From: Dirofilaria immitis
Taxonomy: Eukaryota; Nematoda; Chromadorea; Rhabditida; Onchocercidae
Direction: 5' to 3'
DNA: 64,000 nucleotides
NCBI GenBank assembly: GCA_024305405.1
Contig: JAKNDB010000103.1
Span: 2,480,001-2,544,000, forward strand
Shown here: in pieces, positions 42,341 through 56,770 of the stretch
Layout of the letters: the number at the start of each line of letters is the position of its first letter
How positions within the stretch are numbered: position 1 is the stretch's first letter
Translations under genes and position numbers: made by a program
Notes under the pieces: generated by a model
Database searches by the model: none
What the model saw: only the letters and a program-made list of their open reading frames with translations
Told to the model about the DNA's origin: nothing

Positions 42341-43906
42341 CAAACTTCTAGTTTTTCGAATTTCTTGAAATTCAGGAAATCTTATTTTAGTTAACATATG
42401 AACTAAATATCTGGATATCTGCGTCCACTCATAATGCATGTTGGATTTTAATACTCTAGCATTTACCAGTAGACTATTCCACAGTGGATAGGGTAATATG
42501 ATTTTGCCGTTTCTTGTAAGTATATCCAGTACTTTTTATGGAAGTTATCCGAATTCATTTCTGGATTATATCGTCAGGGCTGTTTTTCATGTAATAATTG
42601 TTTACTTCATAGTTTATATAGGTGATTAAACTTTCAAAATCAAGTTTGTTTTTTAGTGTTCTTGTTGACGACGTTGATATGTTGTTATTGTTTTAATATT
42701 CAGTATTACAATTTGGGACAGGAATTCGTGATGCTAGTCCTTGTATCACATTTAAAGTTATGACTTTTTTCAACATTTCGAAGTGATTAACTTTAAAAAC
42801 TTTTTATGATAAAGTGGATTTAATTTACCAACAACATACATAAGCTGAAAGGGAGCCGCTGTTTCTGAAAGTGCTTTCTAAAATTTTCGAAAAATTTGGC
42901 ATTTCCCTTTTACAAATTTGTATCCCGGATATAAAAGTCATATGCATGTTGTTTGTTTTTATCCTTTTTCATTGTATTTTATTGATATGATTTTATAACT
43001 GGTGATAAACCCCGGTGATCACAGTGCTTTCTATCCCTCTTTGTATTTACTGTTATTTTCATTTTCATTATTCGTTTTACCACTGTTGTTGGATTTATTG
43101 TTGAGGTAAAGAAAATAAACAAAAATGCTTTTCTCGACGAAAGAATCCATACATACACGATGAAGGAGACACATATACCAGGAAATTCCACAAAAATCTA
43201 TAAAACTAGGGAAAACTCAGAAATATAAATAAAATTTCTTAATTTCAAGATTCATTTCTAATATTCAAGCGAAGAGGAGAAATGCGAAAGTTAAGCAGAA
43301 AAAACATAGACGGATATGTGTGGTACATAGTGTAACATATATTATCGTATGTTACATGGAACTGCTTTTTTTCATTTCTGAAGGCACCGGAAATGATATG
43401 TAAAGTTTGTAATTTTTTTAGGGATGAAAAAGAGATGGAAATTCTAAAACAGTATACGGAAAATTAATTGCCATCAACAGGTGTATAATAATGTACTTGC
43501 TGTCATCGTTGACTTACGGCTGCGCTTAAGCATTTAATTTTCAAAGAACTATTGCAACTAATCAATTCTCTGAACATTTATTTTCATCATCCATTAAGCA
43601 AAAAAATTCGGTATGAAGAATAATATCTCTGAAAAGTGGAATTAAAATGGTTCAACTAGAATTAAACTGAAATTAGAAATAGTAAAAATATCAAGTTTTG
43701 AATAACGGTGTAACTATAAATTTTCTTATCCCTTCAAAAAGTATTAATGAAGAGATGCAAATAATCTAATTTGCGACCACATTCAAATACATGATCGACA
43801 AATGATTAAAATGAGGAGTCTCCTATTCAATCCTTCAATATATCATATCACATATATACAATTTTCCAAAAAAAAAAAATCAATTAAATAAAATGAATCA
43901 TTTACC
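42341..43906. other. Intergenic, between convergent PWWP and syntaxin genes
   Basis: About 1.6 kb holding two 3' UTRs. Open frames here (for example on the minus strand at 43191-42979) have no coding character. No repeats stand out. Confidence 0.45.
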
Positions 43907-46547
43907 TCATTTGCTGAAGAAATACGCAATGAGAAGGAGGATAAGAATGAGAGTGAAAAAAATATAAATAAAAAATTCTCTTTGTCGAGCCCTTTGTTGA
44001 TATATAACAGCTCTCTGTACCGCTGTTGCTCCCTTAAAACAATAATTTACAAATACAGACTGGTTTTTTCCTTCAAATCTAAAGGCAAAAAAATATGTAA
44101 ATAATGGCAAGAATAATTCGTATTCCAGACGTGATGAGAAATATAAATTCTGCAATTATAACATTCATGTTATAGAATCGAATCATATTCAAATATTATA
44201 ATGCTTAACTTCATTATTTTACACAGACAAAAATACATACTTGTTGTACATGTATAGATGCATGTTCCACATTTGCTTCGATACTATCCATGATTTCACC
44301 TTGATCATGCACAATTCTTGCCAAATCTTTCATTACCTGTGTTACATCATTGATATCCTGATCAAGTTGTCTCATCGCCTGAATATATAAATGTTAAGAA
44401 TACACAGATCATGAACGTAATCCTAATTCTATTTCCTGACCCCCTATACAGTTATTTTTTTATTTTAAAAAGTTTAAATGTGAAGTAATTCATTTGCTTA
44501 CTACCAGCATGCAAAAATCTCAGAATAAAACAAATATTTAGGTAACAAACTATAAACAATTTCTAATTGCATAAATAAGAAACCTTTCAAAATTAAATAA
44601 TTCGAGACTGAAATCAGCGACAGAAATTTGTCGCTAAGTGACTATTTTTTTGAATTTTGAACAATGAAAAATCAACGATCACAGCTCTTTAATCTGACGT
44701 TTCTAATAATTTTATAGACTGCGAGATCTTATGAATACAATAATAAAATCAAATTAATTGAGCTATCCGATATCAAATGCAGTACATGCCTGTTTAGCTT
44801 GCAAATTTATAAATAAAAAAGTTGATCACGACCCTATCAAACTAAATTCGTAATGCTACATTTAAAATTGTTGATAAAATTACCCTTGTAAGAAGCAAAA
44901 AAGATTATTGAATAGAAGAATAGAAAATCTGCTTAGGTCAGTCACTTATGACGCACAGATAAATAGGAAACCATTTGAAAAATTTTTGAAAAATGGCCTT
45001 ATTTAAATTATAGCATAAAATTCTAAACAATAATAAATGAAATAAACTGTGAAAGTGACCTCACTCCTCTCCTTAATTTCCGTAAGATGCTGCTGATGCT
45101 GAATCTGGAGCTGCTGTCGTTCATTTTGCTCGTCATCATTTACTTGTTCTATCTGTAATAAAAATAAGAATCAACTGAAATAAATAAGATTTTTTTAAAA
45201 GAAATAAACAGCAAAGATTTATTAGTTTCCATGTATTCTAAGAAATCGAAATTTCTATATATAAAAATATGGAATTCTTGTTAGGGTCGTTGTAAATACC
45301 CTGCTTTCTTGAAGAGAGACAAACAAATCTTCCTTTTCTTATTCTACGAAAATATCAGATGTCATTATACTTTAAAATATAGTGTTGCAATGTTAAGAAT
45401 TAGGAATCAGATAGATTTCTACAATTACCTGATGGCTAACTTGCTGATCTTGAGCAGCTACTGCTTTCATTGATTCTTTTTCTTTTGCAACTGCATTTCT
45501 TTGAGCCACTTGTAAACGATTCAAGACGCCAATTAAATCACCCATAAGTCGTTCACGATGCACTCTCATCGTCGATGCATATCTCTGAATGATCATGAAT
45601 AATGAACAAATTTTAAAAGTAAGCAAGCGAATAAAGAATCCATTTTATTAGTAAAGCAAGAACTTCAATAACAGCGATCATAAAATCAATCACAGATCAA
45701 ACCTGATCGTTTGACAATTCCACTAAACGTTTCATCAGAGTGTTTGTTTCTTTGCTTAATGTATTGGCTGATGATGTTACTTCCGCCACTTGTTCACGTA
45801 ACTGTTCACCATCATCACTGCTACCTATTTTTCCACCTAATACTTCCAATTGCTGCACTGAAATTTGACTATTTATGGAACAATTTTAATGATTTGAAGG
45901 AAAACTTCGAAATACTTTAGTTGAAAGTATATTAACATTAGACTCAGAACTTTTTTTAAATTAATTTATCATTCGCTTGACTGCTTATTGAGTTCATAGA
46001 AAATAACTGATATTTCATTCGAACATGCCCCAATGCTTGGCCACCATATTTATCAAAATATTATGCAGAATATATATATATATATATTAAAATTAACTTC
46101 TAAATATTATAGTTATAAGAAAATCTTCAAATTCGATAGCAATCATTATTAGAACGAAAATTACAGAGTGAAATTTTTAGAATCTTTAAGCTTTATATGC
46201 GTAAAAGCAAATTACATTTTTATATATAATGAAGAACATCGAATAAATATACATATAAAAACAATGTAAAATAAATTATAATATTATAACGACGTATGAT
46301 CATATCATTATACGTCACCATGATTTAGAAATAAACCAAAATTTAATCTAATATTTATAGGATCAATTTTCGTTGTTTAGAAATAATCTTTTTTTTTTTT
46401 AGTGTTTGAGATTAATTCTTCTGAAATCATAGAAAATGAGTAGAACAAAATTTTAAGAAATACAAAACAAACCATATTGGCTTAATCGTTGAATATTACT
46501 TGCAATTTTGATACTAACGTGCTACCTTCAACACTACCTGAATCCAT
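43907..46547 (-). CDS. Qa-SNARE, syntaxin 7/12 type
   Basis: Tail-anchored SNARE of the endosomal STX7/STX12 group, driving fusion of endosomes and lysosomes. Six exons: 46547-46473, 45857-45703, 45584-45429, 45152-45060, 44378-44241 and 44032-43907; 247 aa when read through (human STX7 is 261). The N-terminal Habc part includes IASNIQRLSQY, LEVLGGKIGSSDDGEQLREQ and TLSKETNTLMKRLVELSNDQ. The SNARE helix runs through QLDQDINDVTQVMKDLARIV, HDQGEIMDSIEANVEHA and VQQ, with the zero-layer Gln in DQGEIMD. A single C-terminal membrane span follows (FFIYIFFTLILILLLIAYFF). Exon 1 has one break: T4 at 46506-46509 (A4 on the coding strand) is one short. The other junctions agree in phase. Confidence 0.93.
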
Positions 46548-49500
46548 TATAATTTTTTCTGAAAATAAAGAGAGATAATAAATATACTGCGAAATAATAC
46601 ACAATTTTGGGATGAATGAAACGAAAAAAGTTTAAAAATAATTGAACAAACGTCTAACAAATTGAATTCAACGATAAATAATTTCAAAACAGTAATAAAA
46701 TAGGAAAGTATGAAATGTTTTTACGATAAAAAAAGAGAAGGAAAAATGTCCTGAAATCTAGAAATAATAATATAAATTAAATAAAAACAAATATATATTT
46801 GAGGAAATAATTCATAACGAACTACTTCCTTAATTCATCTCGAAATAATGGATTATAGTTTCAATCGAATAATATCGAATTAAATTCATCATCTTATACA
46901 TATCATTCTGCAGTATATTCTTATATCATATGGAATAATTATTTATTCGAAAATAAATAACAATAATTATGATGATTAGCTAAAAACTACCAATGTAATT
47001 TAGATACAACACCATTATTTCTTATAGAAATACCAATTCTGAAAAGATTACCTTTATCCTTATTATTTACCTGCTCGAAAATGCTTTCTATATTACTTTA
47101 ATAGTTTGATTAGTGACCTAACTTTATCAGCTAGCTTATTTATCGATTATTGTTTAATGGACTACGAAGTTAGAATGCTCGTAAATATTGAAATACATCA
47201 TTCTGGTGAAGAGAGACATCAAACTAGAATATTCATAGGCTAAAAGCATAAAAGAAAGAAATTTTAAGATCGATGGATTTGCAAGAGGAAAGAAAAAAGA
47301 AAATTTTGTTATCATGTAATTTCATCATTATGAATTTTAGTTATTTCGAGACTTTAATCATTTAACTATTTAATTATATTTCATTCAATTCTCGAATTAT
47401 TTATGGCAAAAAAACAAGAATTTATTGCTTAACGTCATCAAAAAAAATGAAAGAAATACTATAAAAATAAATCCTAATTTGTTCAACACTTCACTAATAT
47501 TGAATATGAACATAAACATAAATAAGTTCTTGCCTTCTTACCTTCCCGCTTTTTCGAGAGTTAAAATGAATTATCAATTATTGTAAATATACAAAAACAA
47601 AAAAAAAATCAAAACAGCAAATTTCCTCTTCCCTGTTATGTATGGCGAATGCACAACATTGAAAACACTGATAAGATATCCGTTGGGAATATATAATGAA
47701 GAATCGAACAACAAACGGCCGCAACTTTCTTCACCAAACAATTTTTGCATTTAGTAATGTCCATTTCAGAGAAAGGAAAAAAAAGAAAAAAACCTTGAAA
47801 TAGCATACTGGAAACATTAATTTTTTCATTTCATACTTATAAAATATTTCAATTCATAATAATTGAAGAATTTTATTGTCATAAAAAGCACATGAATAAT
47901 TCGTCATTAATTCTTTCTGTTTCTTTCTGTTGCATTTTCTTGAATAATTTTTATCCCTTATTGAATTCTTATACCTTCTAACTTCTCTGCTTTCAACACA
48001 ATTTTCGAAATATTCGCAGGATTGATTCGGTATCCTATGACTTTTCTTCTTCAATGCAATCTTTTTAATCTTCATAAATCTTCATATTTCCTAACTTCTT
48101 GTTTCTTTTTCAGCAAATCATCGAATCCTTTATTTCGTAACTTCTCCTTTTCGATACTAATCTTCTAAATTTCATATTTCATGAGTTTTCTTCGTCAACA
48201 TAATCTTTTAACTTTCATAGAATCTCCATGTCTCGTGACTTCATCTTTAACACAATTCTTCATCAGACATACAACGAGAGAAATATACATCACTCAAGCA
48301 ATAATATTGTGAAGACTACTACAAAAGCGAATGATTCGATTATATATAGCAATCAATTATTCGTAGATAATGTAATCAAGGAGATATATCAGTTATCACT
48401 TCTCAATTTTAATTTCCATCATCAATAAATAAAAAAAAAACAACTGATAAATACACTTACCAAATTCAGCAATTCTTATCCATCATTATCATTTATAATT
48501 ATTCAAAAGACCATCTTGATACATGTTTAGAATTTTTGAAACTAACTAATGAATACAACTATTAATTTTCCGTTATTTTTTATTTAAAGAATTAGTTTAT
48601 TTACATACTATTTACGAAGTTTACAAATTATTCAATTATGTATAAATTTTTAGGTTAAAATTTATAACAAATTTTGTTAAAACTTCCATAAAATTCTCCT
48701 ATACCTATTCAAGAAGATCAAATTATCTAAAATCATTTGCTATTATCATATTTAACATTAACAATCACTAATAATTTTCAAAAAAATATATACAAAAAAA
48801 CCAAAAAAAAATCAAAAATTTCATCATGCATTTTTTATAATTTCAAAATTATCTCAGATATTTTGATGAGAAAAAAATATTTGCAATAATTCATTACTAT
48901 CATTAATTATCAATAATTGAATAATAAGCTTATCACAATTATGCTAAAGATAACAATGAATCATATATTTTATCATAATTTCGATATTATCTAATCTAAG
49001 AATATTTACAATCAAAAGAATCTAACGCAGCCTATTTTAAGTTTTAAAATAAAATATCAAATCTGTCAAATTGTATACAATAAAAATAATAATATTTTGC
49101 TATTAATCATTGCAACTAATGAAACTTCATCCAATCATACAATAAATTTATAAATTGATACTGAAGCTCGTTGAACATAAACCAAATAGTATGAATTTCA
49201 CTTCTCCTATTTCTCTCTATTATTCATCTGTCACACCTTGTCCTTTCATTTCGCTCACAGTCATTGAATATAGCACTACGTATCATCAATATCAATGTTG
49301 TCGAGAAAATGACAGCAAAATTTCATTCGCGAAAATAATCAATCGTCATAAATTCTGATTCATTCAATGCACAAATTTCAAAAATCACAAAATGCTAGTT
49401 TGAACTATTGTATTCTTTTCAAACTTTAATCTTGCTTAATTCTATAATGAAACTATTAATCATCGTAAATTCAGGTTCATGCAGGTATTTTGAAAGAGGT

Positions 49501-51395
49501 CATAAAAGTTAGTAGTATTGTTATATCTATTTCAGGTTTAATTATACCTAATTTTACGGCAAAAAAAACTATAAATTCAAATCATTAGTTTTTTAATAGA
49601 TTAAATTTTTGAGTGTTACCATATATTTATTAACTATCATGACATTGGATAAAAATATCTAAAAATTCTCTAAAGCAATCTCAATCAAAACACATTATGT
49701 TAAACAAAAGTAAACATAATCACAGACAATATAAACTTTTCTATTATCAATTCTGCTCTTGAGGTACATATATCATTGTATGAGTATCAAAAGTGAAAAT
49801 TTCATTTCTCTTCAACGATTAGGAAGAATATAATAAATGATCTTTTCCGGATCAATTAAATATTCCTAAGATAAGCATATCAGTTAGAATTTTCTCGGAA
49901 TTAGATCACATTTTTCAAATTCGTAGCGATCAACTATTCTATCAAATGTTACCAAGCAAATAGGCCTAATTTAGGAATTTGATACAACCAAAATTCCTAA
50001 ATTCTTTATTCCTAAATTATTTTCTAACTTAATCAAATAAGTCAAATTTAAAATCATTATCGCATATCGATATGCCAGATTATCTATAAATTTCGAATAG
50101 TACTCAATTATTTGAAAAACATGATTCACTGCATCATAAAATATCGATTAAAAATCTTCAAAACAATCAAATGACACCACTTATCTCTAATATCATAATC
50201 AATACTATTCATTTTCAAGTATCAGCCTTTCCAACATGAAATCCCTTACTTACTTATTTAATTTCATATAAAAACATCTCTTCATTGCTTTCATCACCAT
50301 TAATATTTCTCCTTTTTTTTCGATAATAATTTTCTGAAAAAAATATCTATCTCCGCTGATTTTAATTTCTGATTAAAAAATTAGAGAGAAAATATAATCC
50401 AGTATTCTAAAACCAACATCATATATGAAACTTAGATATAATATATTATTTAATATTCTGCATCAAACATTATATAATCTTAAAATAGGGATTAGAAAAC
50501 AATGAGAAATAAACTATAAAGCTGATTAAACTGCTATTTTTTTTTGCAAAATTTTTTGCTCAATAAATCATTTTATTTCTGTACAAACAAAATTAAAACC
50601 CGTAGAAAGAAATCATTTCATGCTTATTGGAAGATAAATGGATGATCACAAAGTTTGAAAAGAAATGTGAAAGGAATACAAAATATCATATGCAAATTTG
50701 CAAAACAAAAAAATTATTATCCATTAAACGGATTTATTTGCGGTTTATCAGACGGGTTTCCTTTTTTTTCGAATGTTTTGATTTCATCTGTTGTCTTTCT
50801 TTTGTTTTAAATTTATAGAAATAGTTGAATTATTTCATTGGCATCGAGTAACAAAATACGGTCTGTGAAAAAGCTTAATTTTATGAATTAAAATGAATTT
50901 CACATATTAAATTCATAATAAAAACTCTGACAAAGAAATAAACAAGCAATGATAAAAACAGCAATGTAATTCATGAAAACAAATTTAGTTATGATATCAT
51001 AAGGAGCATGATGATACAGTAGAATAATATACAAAAGGCCTGGCAGTTAAAAAGCACATTCTCAATGAAAAAAACCTAAAAACAGCAAGAAATTTAAATA
51101 ATTATATAAATATTTTAGCTCAGATTAACAAATTGAATATTCGATAATTTTTCTTTTCTAACCCGGTAACCTCGGAAAAATTTTTAATCAGAATCTATCA
51201 ATTTTGTCAATTCACAGTTTGGTATGTTATAAAAATTACGAAAAAAAGTAAAAATTAAATCCATGAATGATTAAAGTTATTAGAAAACATCATTAGGAAA
51301 GTGATAATAATGAGTAATATTCCTGAGGTAGTATAAAGGAAAAGAAATAACTAAGAGTTGGCAAATAGAAGATTCGAAGTAACGAGTAAAGAGAA
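46548..51395. other. Long AT-rich intergenic region
   Basis: About 4.8 kb upstream of the syntaxin gene and downstream of FCP1. I find no exon with coding character. A degenerate CT-rich repeat lies at about 47960-48265 (listed separately); otherwise A/T runs dominate. Short open frames here (48228-48428, 49155-49358, 50627-50818) look like chance. Confidence 0.5.
47960..48265. repeat. Degenerate ~50-bp CT-rich tandem repeat
   Basis: About six diverged units of 40-60 bases, each with a core like TTTCCTAACTTCTT, a CAACACAATCTTTT-like middle and a TTTCATA end. Similarity between units is loose. Confidence 0.5.
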
Positions 51396-54300
51396 TTATT
51401 TACAATGCAAAAATTGTCGCTCAACATCAGCTGCCATATCGTCATCATCTGATTCTGATTCAGCGGAGCATGACGATTTTTCCGATTCATTCTCTTCTTT
51501 CTCCAGGGCTTGTTTCTTAGTGGATGAAGCAATATTATCCTCATCATTCTCTTCAGATTTTCGTTTCACAGCCCCATCTTCTTTTGAGGACAAACTCTTC
51601 AAGGGTTTTTCATCTGGATTTTCTTCATCATTGTCAGATACATCCTCCGATAATGCTTCATCGACCTGAAATGTTAAATAAAATAATCTGCAATAATTAA
51701 CATTCATTAACTTGACATTTAGCATTAACTGAAAGCAATAGCAAGTTCTAAATTGTTAAAATTTATATTCGAAAAAAAAGCTACTTCATCAGTCATAAGC
51801 GACAAGGCTTCTTTACCAAATGTAGGTAGCCTTGAGAATTCATCAACAACGATAGTGCCACCTTGAAGCCTTTCCGTGCTCCGTGCTTCATCTCTGAACA
51901 ATTCGAATTCTTTTTCATCTGCCTAAAAATAAATATAAATAAATAATGATTCCATGAAATGGAATTCAATCTCTTCCAAATCTATACAGAAATAACGATA
52001 ATTGATAAAAGAAAGCAATAATCAATTAAAACTTGAGCTTCACCATAATGACAGCATAAACACCGAACTACCGCTCAAACAATCGGACTGTTTAACTGAA
52101 TATTTATTGAAACGATGATTGGATTTAAATATAAATTTTTGCATACTTAATAAATCGAATTAAATTAAACGGTACTTTTTCCCATCGTTCGACACAAGTA
52201 AACAACCATTTAGGATCTACTATACATATATTCGGTAGTTTATTTGCTTCATGGACTTTCCTAAAAATATATATGTATATGCCTCTCGAAAGTATTTCCA
52301 TGTAAATAATGATATTTTACAAACTTTTAAAAATTAAGATTGAAAATTTGCCAACAATTCACAAAAGTTTTTGATATATTATATAAAACGTTGTCATTTA
52401 ACTAGAACAATCTATAACTTAACTTGAAGATCAAAATAGATAACACAATTTAATAGCCAATAAATCTATCCGGAAATGAATCAGCGTTTACTATTGCTCT
52501 ATTGTGAATAGAAATGCAGTGGAACTATTTTTGGAAGATATGATGATAACTGTCACATGACGCAACGTCACAAAGCATTATCATCGTCAAAAAAATTTTT
52601 TCTTTCAATTTATAATTTGAAAGCCCAACTATTCAAACATTATGTGTTTATATTCTCGAGAAAAAGTGGAAACAAAACAAAATTAAATAGACAGCTGTAC
52701 TAACGTTGTGCCCCACCGTGCCGCAATCACGTGAGTTGTGGAATTACTCACGTTTTCCGTAACAATTGCACCAAATTGTACACATAATCGATATGCCTCT
52801 GTTTTCTTAATGTCAACACCAATGGGTACAATGCCACTAAGTACTATTGAACAGTCACGTAATACTTGCTTTCGAAGATATGATATTATTCCTTTCAAAT
52901 CCTCAAATTTCATGTTACTAGTACCAATAAAACATTTAGTAGGAAGTTTAAGAAAATTGCCAATGGAAATAATTTCCTCACAATTCATTTAATTAAATTT
53001 ATCCGACTTAAATATTTTCCAATGGTATCTCATTAAATTTAATCGATCTGCTGAATCTGCTGATTCAAGCTTCGTATAATGTATCGTATAAAATGAGAAA
53101 TTATTTTTACGCTTTTCTCGCTTTTGTTTTATGAAGCTTAGAGAGGATTGCATAAGAATAAAAATATAAAAAAAGAAATGATAGAAATATACGGAATATT
53201 TTAGATATTTAGTTCCAAAACAAAGAGAAATTTATTAGACGTACCGGGAAGCGGTTTACTTTTGCATCGTCAAACAATTCATAAAAAGCACTATGTACTT
53301 TAGTAAGAACAACTGCAACATATTCCAGCGTTTCATCATCTTCTGATTCCATATCCTGCTCTGCATAACTACTAGAAAGAATCGATTCACCTTTCTCATA
53401 TCTTGGAGCATTGATATCACCAATTTCTTTAAAGAATCGATATGGTTTAACCTATAAATTAAATATAAATTACATATATCTTAAACATGTGTAGGCACGA
53501 TAACATTCATGATTTATGGCATTACATTATATTACGAAGTTTGTTAAGTTCCCAATCACCTGAATAAGGGCATCGGAGTATTGCCAAACATCAGGTCTAT
53601 CATCAATCATCACAATCATATGATCACCACATGGAAATAATGCTTGCATATTTCTTGTTTTGTACATTGCACAAAATAATTCATCGCGTGACAATATCCC
53701 TTAAATATCATTTCAAACCATGATTTCCCAAAAATTTCCACTCTCATTTTTGGCATACAAAATTCTGGAAGTGAAAATTATCTATCTTTTGACCTGAAGA
53801 AGTGGTGAAGTGAAGAAATAACTGTAAATTCATGCGTAGTCAAGCGTTTGGATGAAGGCATTATGATGGTATAGGTTTAGGCGTCAATTACACATTAAAA
53901 TATGTTGTGCCACGTGTTTTCGATATCAAAAATCTTTTCTTTTGTGCATCCATCATAACTATCGCAATGATTAATAGAGTAGTACTAAGAATTGCAGCTC
54001 TTTTAGAAACTATCATATATGTACTAATATCTAGAACAATAGAAATACAAATAACTAACTATGGCCGAAATATATCTTATCTGGATCTAAAAATTCAGCG
54101 ATACGATGTGCATATTGTCTTTCGCCGTAACTAATTATATGCATTTCATACAATTCAGCCATGCGTCGCAAAAATTCTCGTGCGTATGGACGAATTTTAG
54201 TGTAGAAATCAGTTCCTTTCAATTTATAATGCAAAACATCCTGAAGGAAAATCCGTGATAAATGTTCATTTGAATAATAAAGGTAACATTATGTCATGCA

Positions 54301-55756
54301 TATCAACAAATATAAAGTAGATATTTAATTAGATATGAATGACTAAATTTCTCGTCGAAAATTAATTTCTTCATAAATAATTAACTTGGAATCAAATTCT
54401 CCGTTTAATAATTAATTTAAAGTCAAGTCTATCGTATTATAAAAAAATTAAAATTAATATTAAAAATTAATTTTGAATTAATTACCGTATCTTTATCTAG
54501 TTTAAAAGTGTGGTTGGTTGTATGTATAAGTGTTTGGTCCAAATCAACCAACAATACCAATTTGCGTGCTTTTAAAAGCAGTTCACGATCCCGATTACCT
54601 ATTTTCCGAGCCAACTAAAATTACGGTCAAATACAACATTTTATAAAAAAACAGATTTCAGGGTAGGTAGATTACCTTCTAAAAGTTTGATAAGACTGAA
54701 AAAATTAAATGAACCTCATCAGAGACGATCAATTCAGGAACATGATGTATCATAGATACATTTGCAATACTAGCTTCCGCCAAATCTCCAGAAGTTCCTG
54801 GCTTGCTATAAAAACATTTTACAAATAAATTTCACATCTTTCTTCAAGCTTTACAATAATAGATACGTATGACCTATTATATAAAAAAATTAAAAATATC
54901 CTAAAGATATTTTTTAAAAAAGCATAAGGAATTGTTAATCAATAAAAATAAAATCAAACTAACCTTCTTAAATCCTTGCCACATGATGCGCACATATCTT
55001 TGATAACAATTGCATGGCTACAAGCTCGTATATTGGCAACAATCATACCTTTTTTAATTCCTGCAAAAACAGAAATTTCCAAAATTGAATGCACACTAAG
55101 TTTACCAAGACTTTTCCGAATCCTATCGAATCTTCAAAGAATTCAAGTGAAGCAATAATTATAGGTAAAAGATTAGGTTTTAAACGCCAAAATTATCCAG
55201 TCCTGTTATTATCTTTCCAAAATATCCTACTGATCCCTCGCTATAAATAATAATGAAAACAATATCCTAATAATGAACAATTTACATTAAAGATGACATA
55301 CTGCAATGTTAAATGAGCTCTCAGTTTAACTTTTTCATTATTTATTAAATGATGCATATAAAACAATTTTGATATTTTTTTGATTAAAATTAAAATTCTA
55401 AAAAAATCTCAACTAATATGTCTAATTGTTTATCTGTAAGTACAAATAAAGCAATTAAAAATCATATAAGCAAATGACATTAAATATTTTTATATCTTAA
55501 TTTTTAAAGAATAAAACATACATAATGTGAAATAAGATAAACCATCATCATCAAACACACTTACTTTTCCTTTTTTAATAGTAGTATCAATAGCAACAAC
55601 ACCAGCTATAGAAGTTTTTAACGACTTTTTCTCACCATTTTCAGTATCATAGGTGAGAAGAATGGCATCGGCAGATACGTAAGCGCCATCGGTAACTTTC
55701 CAATTAATCAATTCACCTTCTTCATCATCAAATATTATATCTGTTTTACTTTCCAT
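51396..55756 (-). CDS. fcp-1: FCP1 RNA polymerase II CTD phosphatase
   Basis: Nuclear phosphatase that removes phosphate from the RNA polymerase II C-terminal domain. Exons: 55756-55565, 55060-54964, 54805-54715, 54614-54486, 54240-54060, 53699-53560, 53451-53245, about 52977 (or 52917)-52705, 52260-52176, 51922-51785, 51665-51396. The N-terminus has the biotinyl/lipoyl-like fold (GELINWKVTDGAYVSADAIL, VVAIDTTIKKG). Next come CSHAIVIKDMCASCGKDL and the FCP1 homology domain with catalytic DLDQT in LVLLVDLDQTLIHTTNHTF, HIISYGERQYAHRIAEFLDP and MIVMIDDRPDVW. The BRCT domain covers SIVLSGIVPIG, THVIAARWGT and ICIVDPKWLFTCVERW. The tail is very acidic. Exon 2 has one break (T6 at 55050-55055, one short). 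The 5' border of the eighth exon is unresolved. Confidence 0.95.
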
Positions 55757-55847
55757 ATTTTCAGTAACTAAATTAAAAGTTAATAAGATTTATTAATTTC
55801 ATTTAATTTATAAATATATCCAATTTCTTTCAGTAAAATAATAGGTC

Positions 55848-55897
55848 ACAATTTATCAATATATATATATATATATATATATATATTGATAAATTGT
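55848..55897. repeat. 50-bp perfect palindrome
   Basis: ACAATTTATCAAT, a run of AT, then ATTGATAAATTGT: a perfect inverted repeat with an AT core and no loop. It sits about 90 bases upstream of the FCP1 start codon. Confidence 0.9.
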
Positions 55898-56576
55898 TCG
55901 CATTTACTATATAAATTATATAATCATATGCAAAAGTTTGATATGATAATATGAATAATTAAAAAGAAATTAAGTCAAAAATAAACTTAATAATAAGAGG
56001 GGAAAAATACCGAACGAAATGGAATACTTTAAAGACAATATATTTGTGATTATAATTATAGTACTAACTATTAATGCATAATATTTGGAATATTTTATAA
56101 TATTCCTGAATAATACTATTAATTAATGGAAGGGATAAATGAATTATATATTCAAGAATAGTGGTTTCCCGAAATTTATCATAATATCAATTATTATGCA
56201 AAAATTTTATTAGAAGAAATTTAGGAAATTTTCATCAAGCAAGAAAAAAGTTATTGATAATTCAGAAGATAATAGAGCCTATCAATTTAGAAATAAAGCA
56301 ATATATTAATAAGATTTATTAGACAGAAGAAAAGTAAGAATATTGATTAATTAAGAAAAAGACAACATATGAAAGGATATGATTCGATAATGAATAGTAA
56401 CGAAGACAGAGAGGATGGATGAATAATTGAGATTAATTCCGCCAATATGATCTTTCCTCTCTTAATTTTAGCTTACAACTTTTATTATTAAATGCCGATA
56501 TGCATAAATATTTCTATCTCTTCACTTAATATTTCTATTAAATTATTCGTTTACAATATGACAGCATAAATTTCAC

Positions 56577-56770
56577 GTATTCATTTTATCTTTACGCTAT
56601 TCACGTACGTCTTAAGCTTCACATGTTTATTTATCTTTAAGCTATTCACGTGATTCTAAGCTTTATACGTTCATCTATATGCTATTAACATGCATTTAAA
56701 GCTATACATGTTTATTTATTTTCATGCTAATGACGTATGTTTTAAACTTCACGTATTCATTCATTTACTT
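56577..56770. repeat. Degenerate ~45-bp repeat with CACGT words
   Basis: Four to five loose units built from GCTATTCACGTA, CTTAAGCTTCACATG and TTTATTTATCTTTA-like words. Identity between units is only moderate. Confidence 0.5.

Noticed and set aside
47854..50818. Short frames in the syntaxin-FCP1 gap
   Set aside because: Composition is that of random AT-rich DNA; no splice-linked exons or known motifs.
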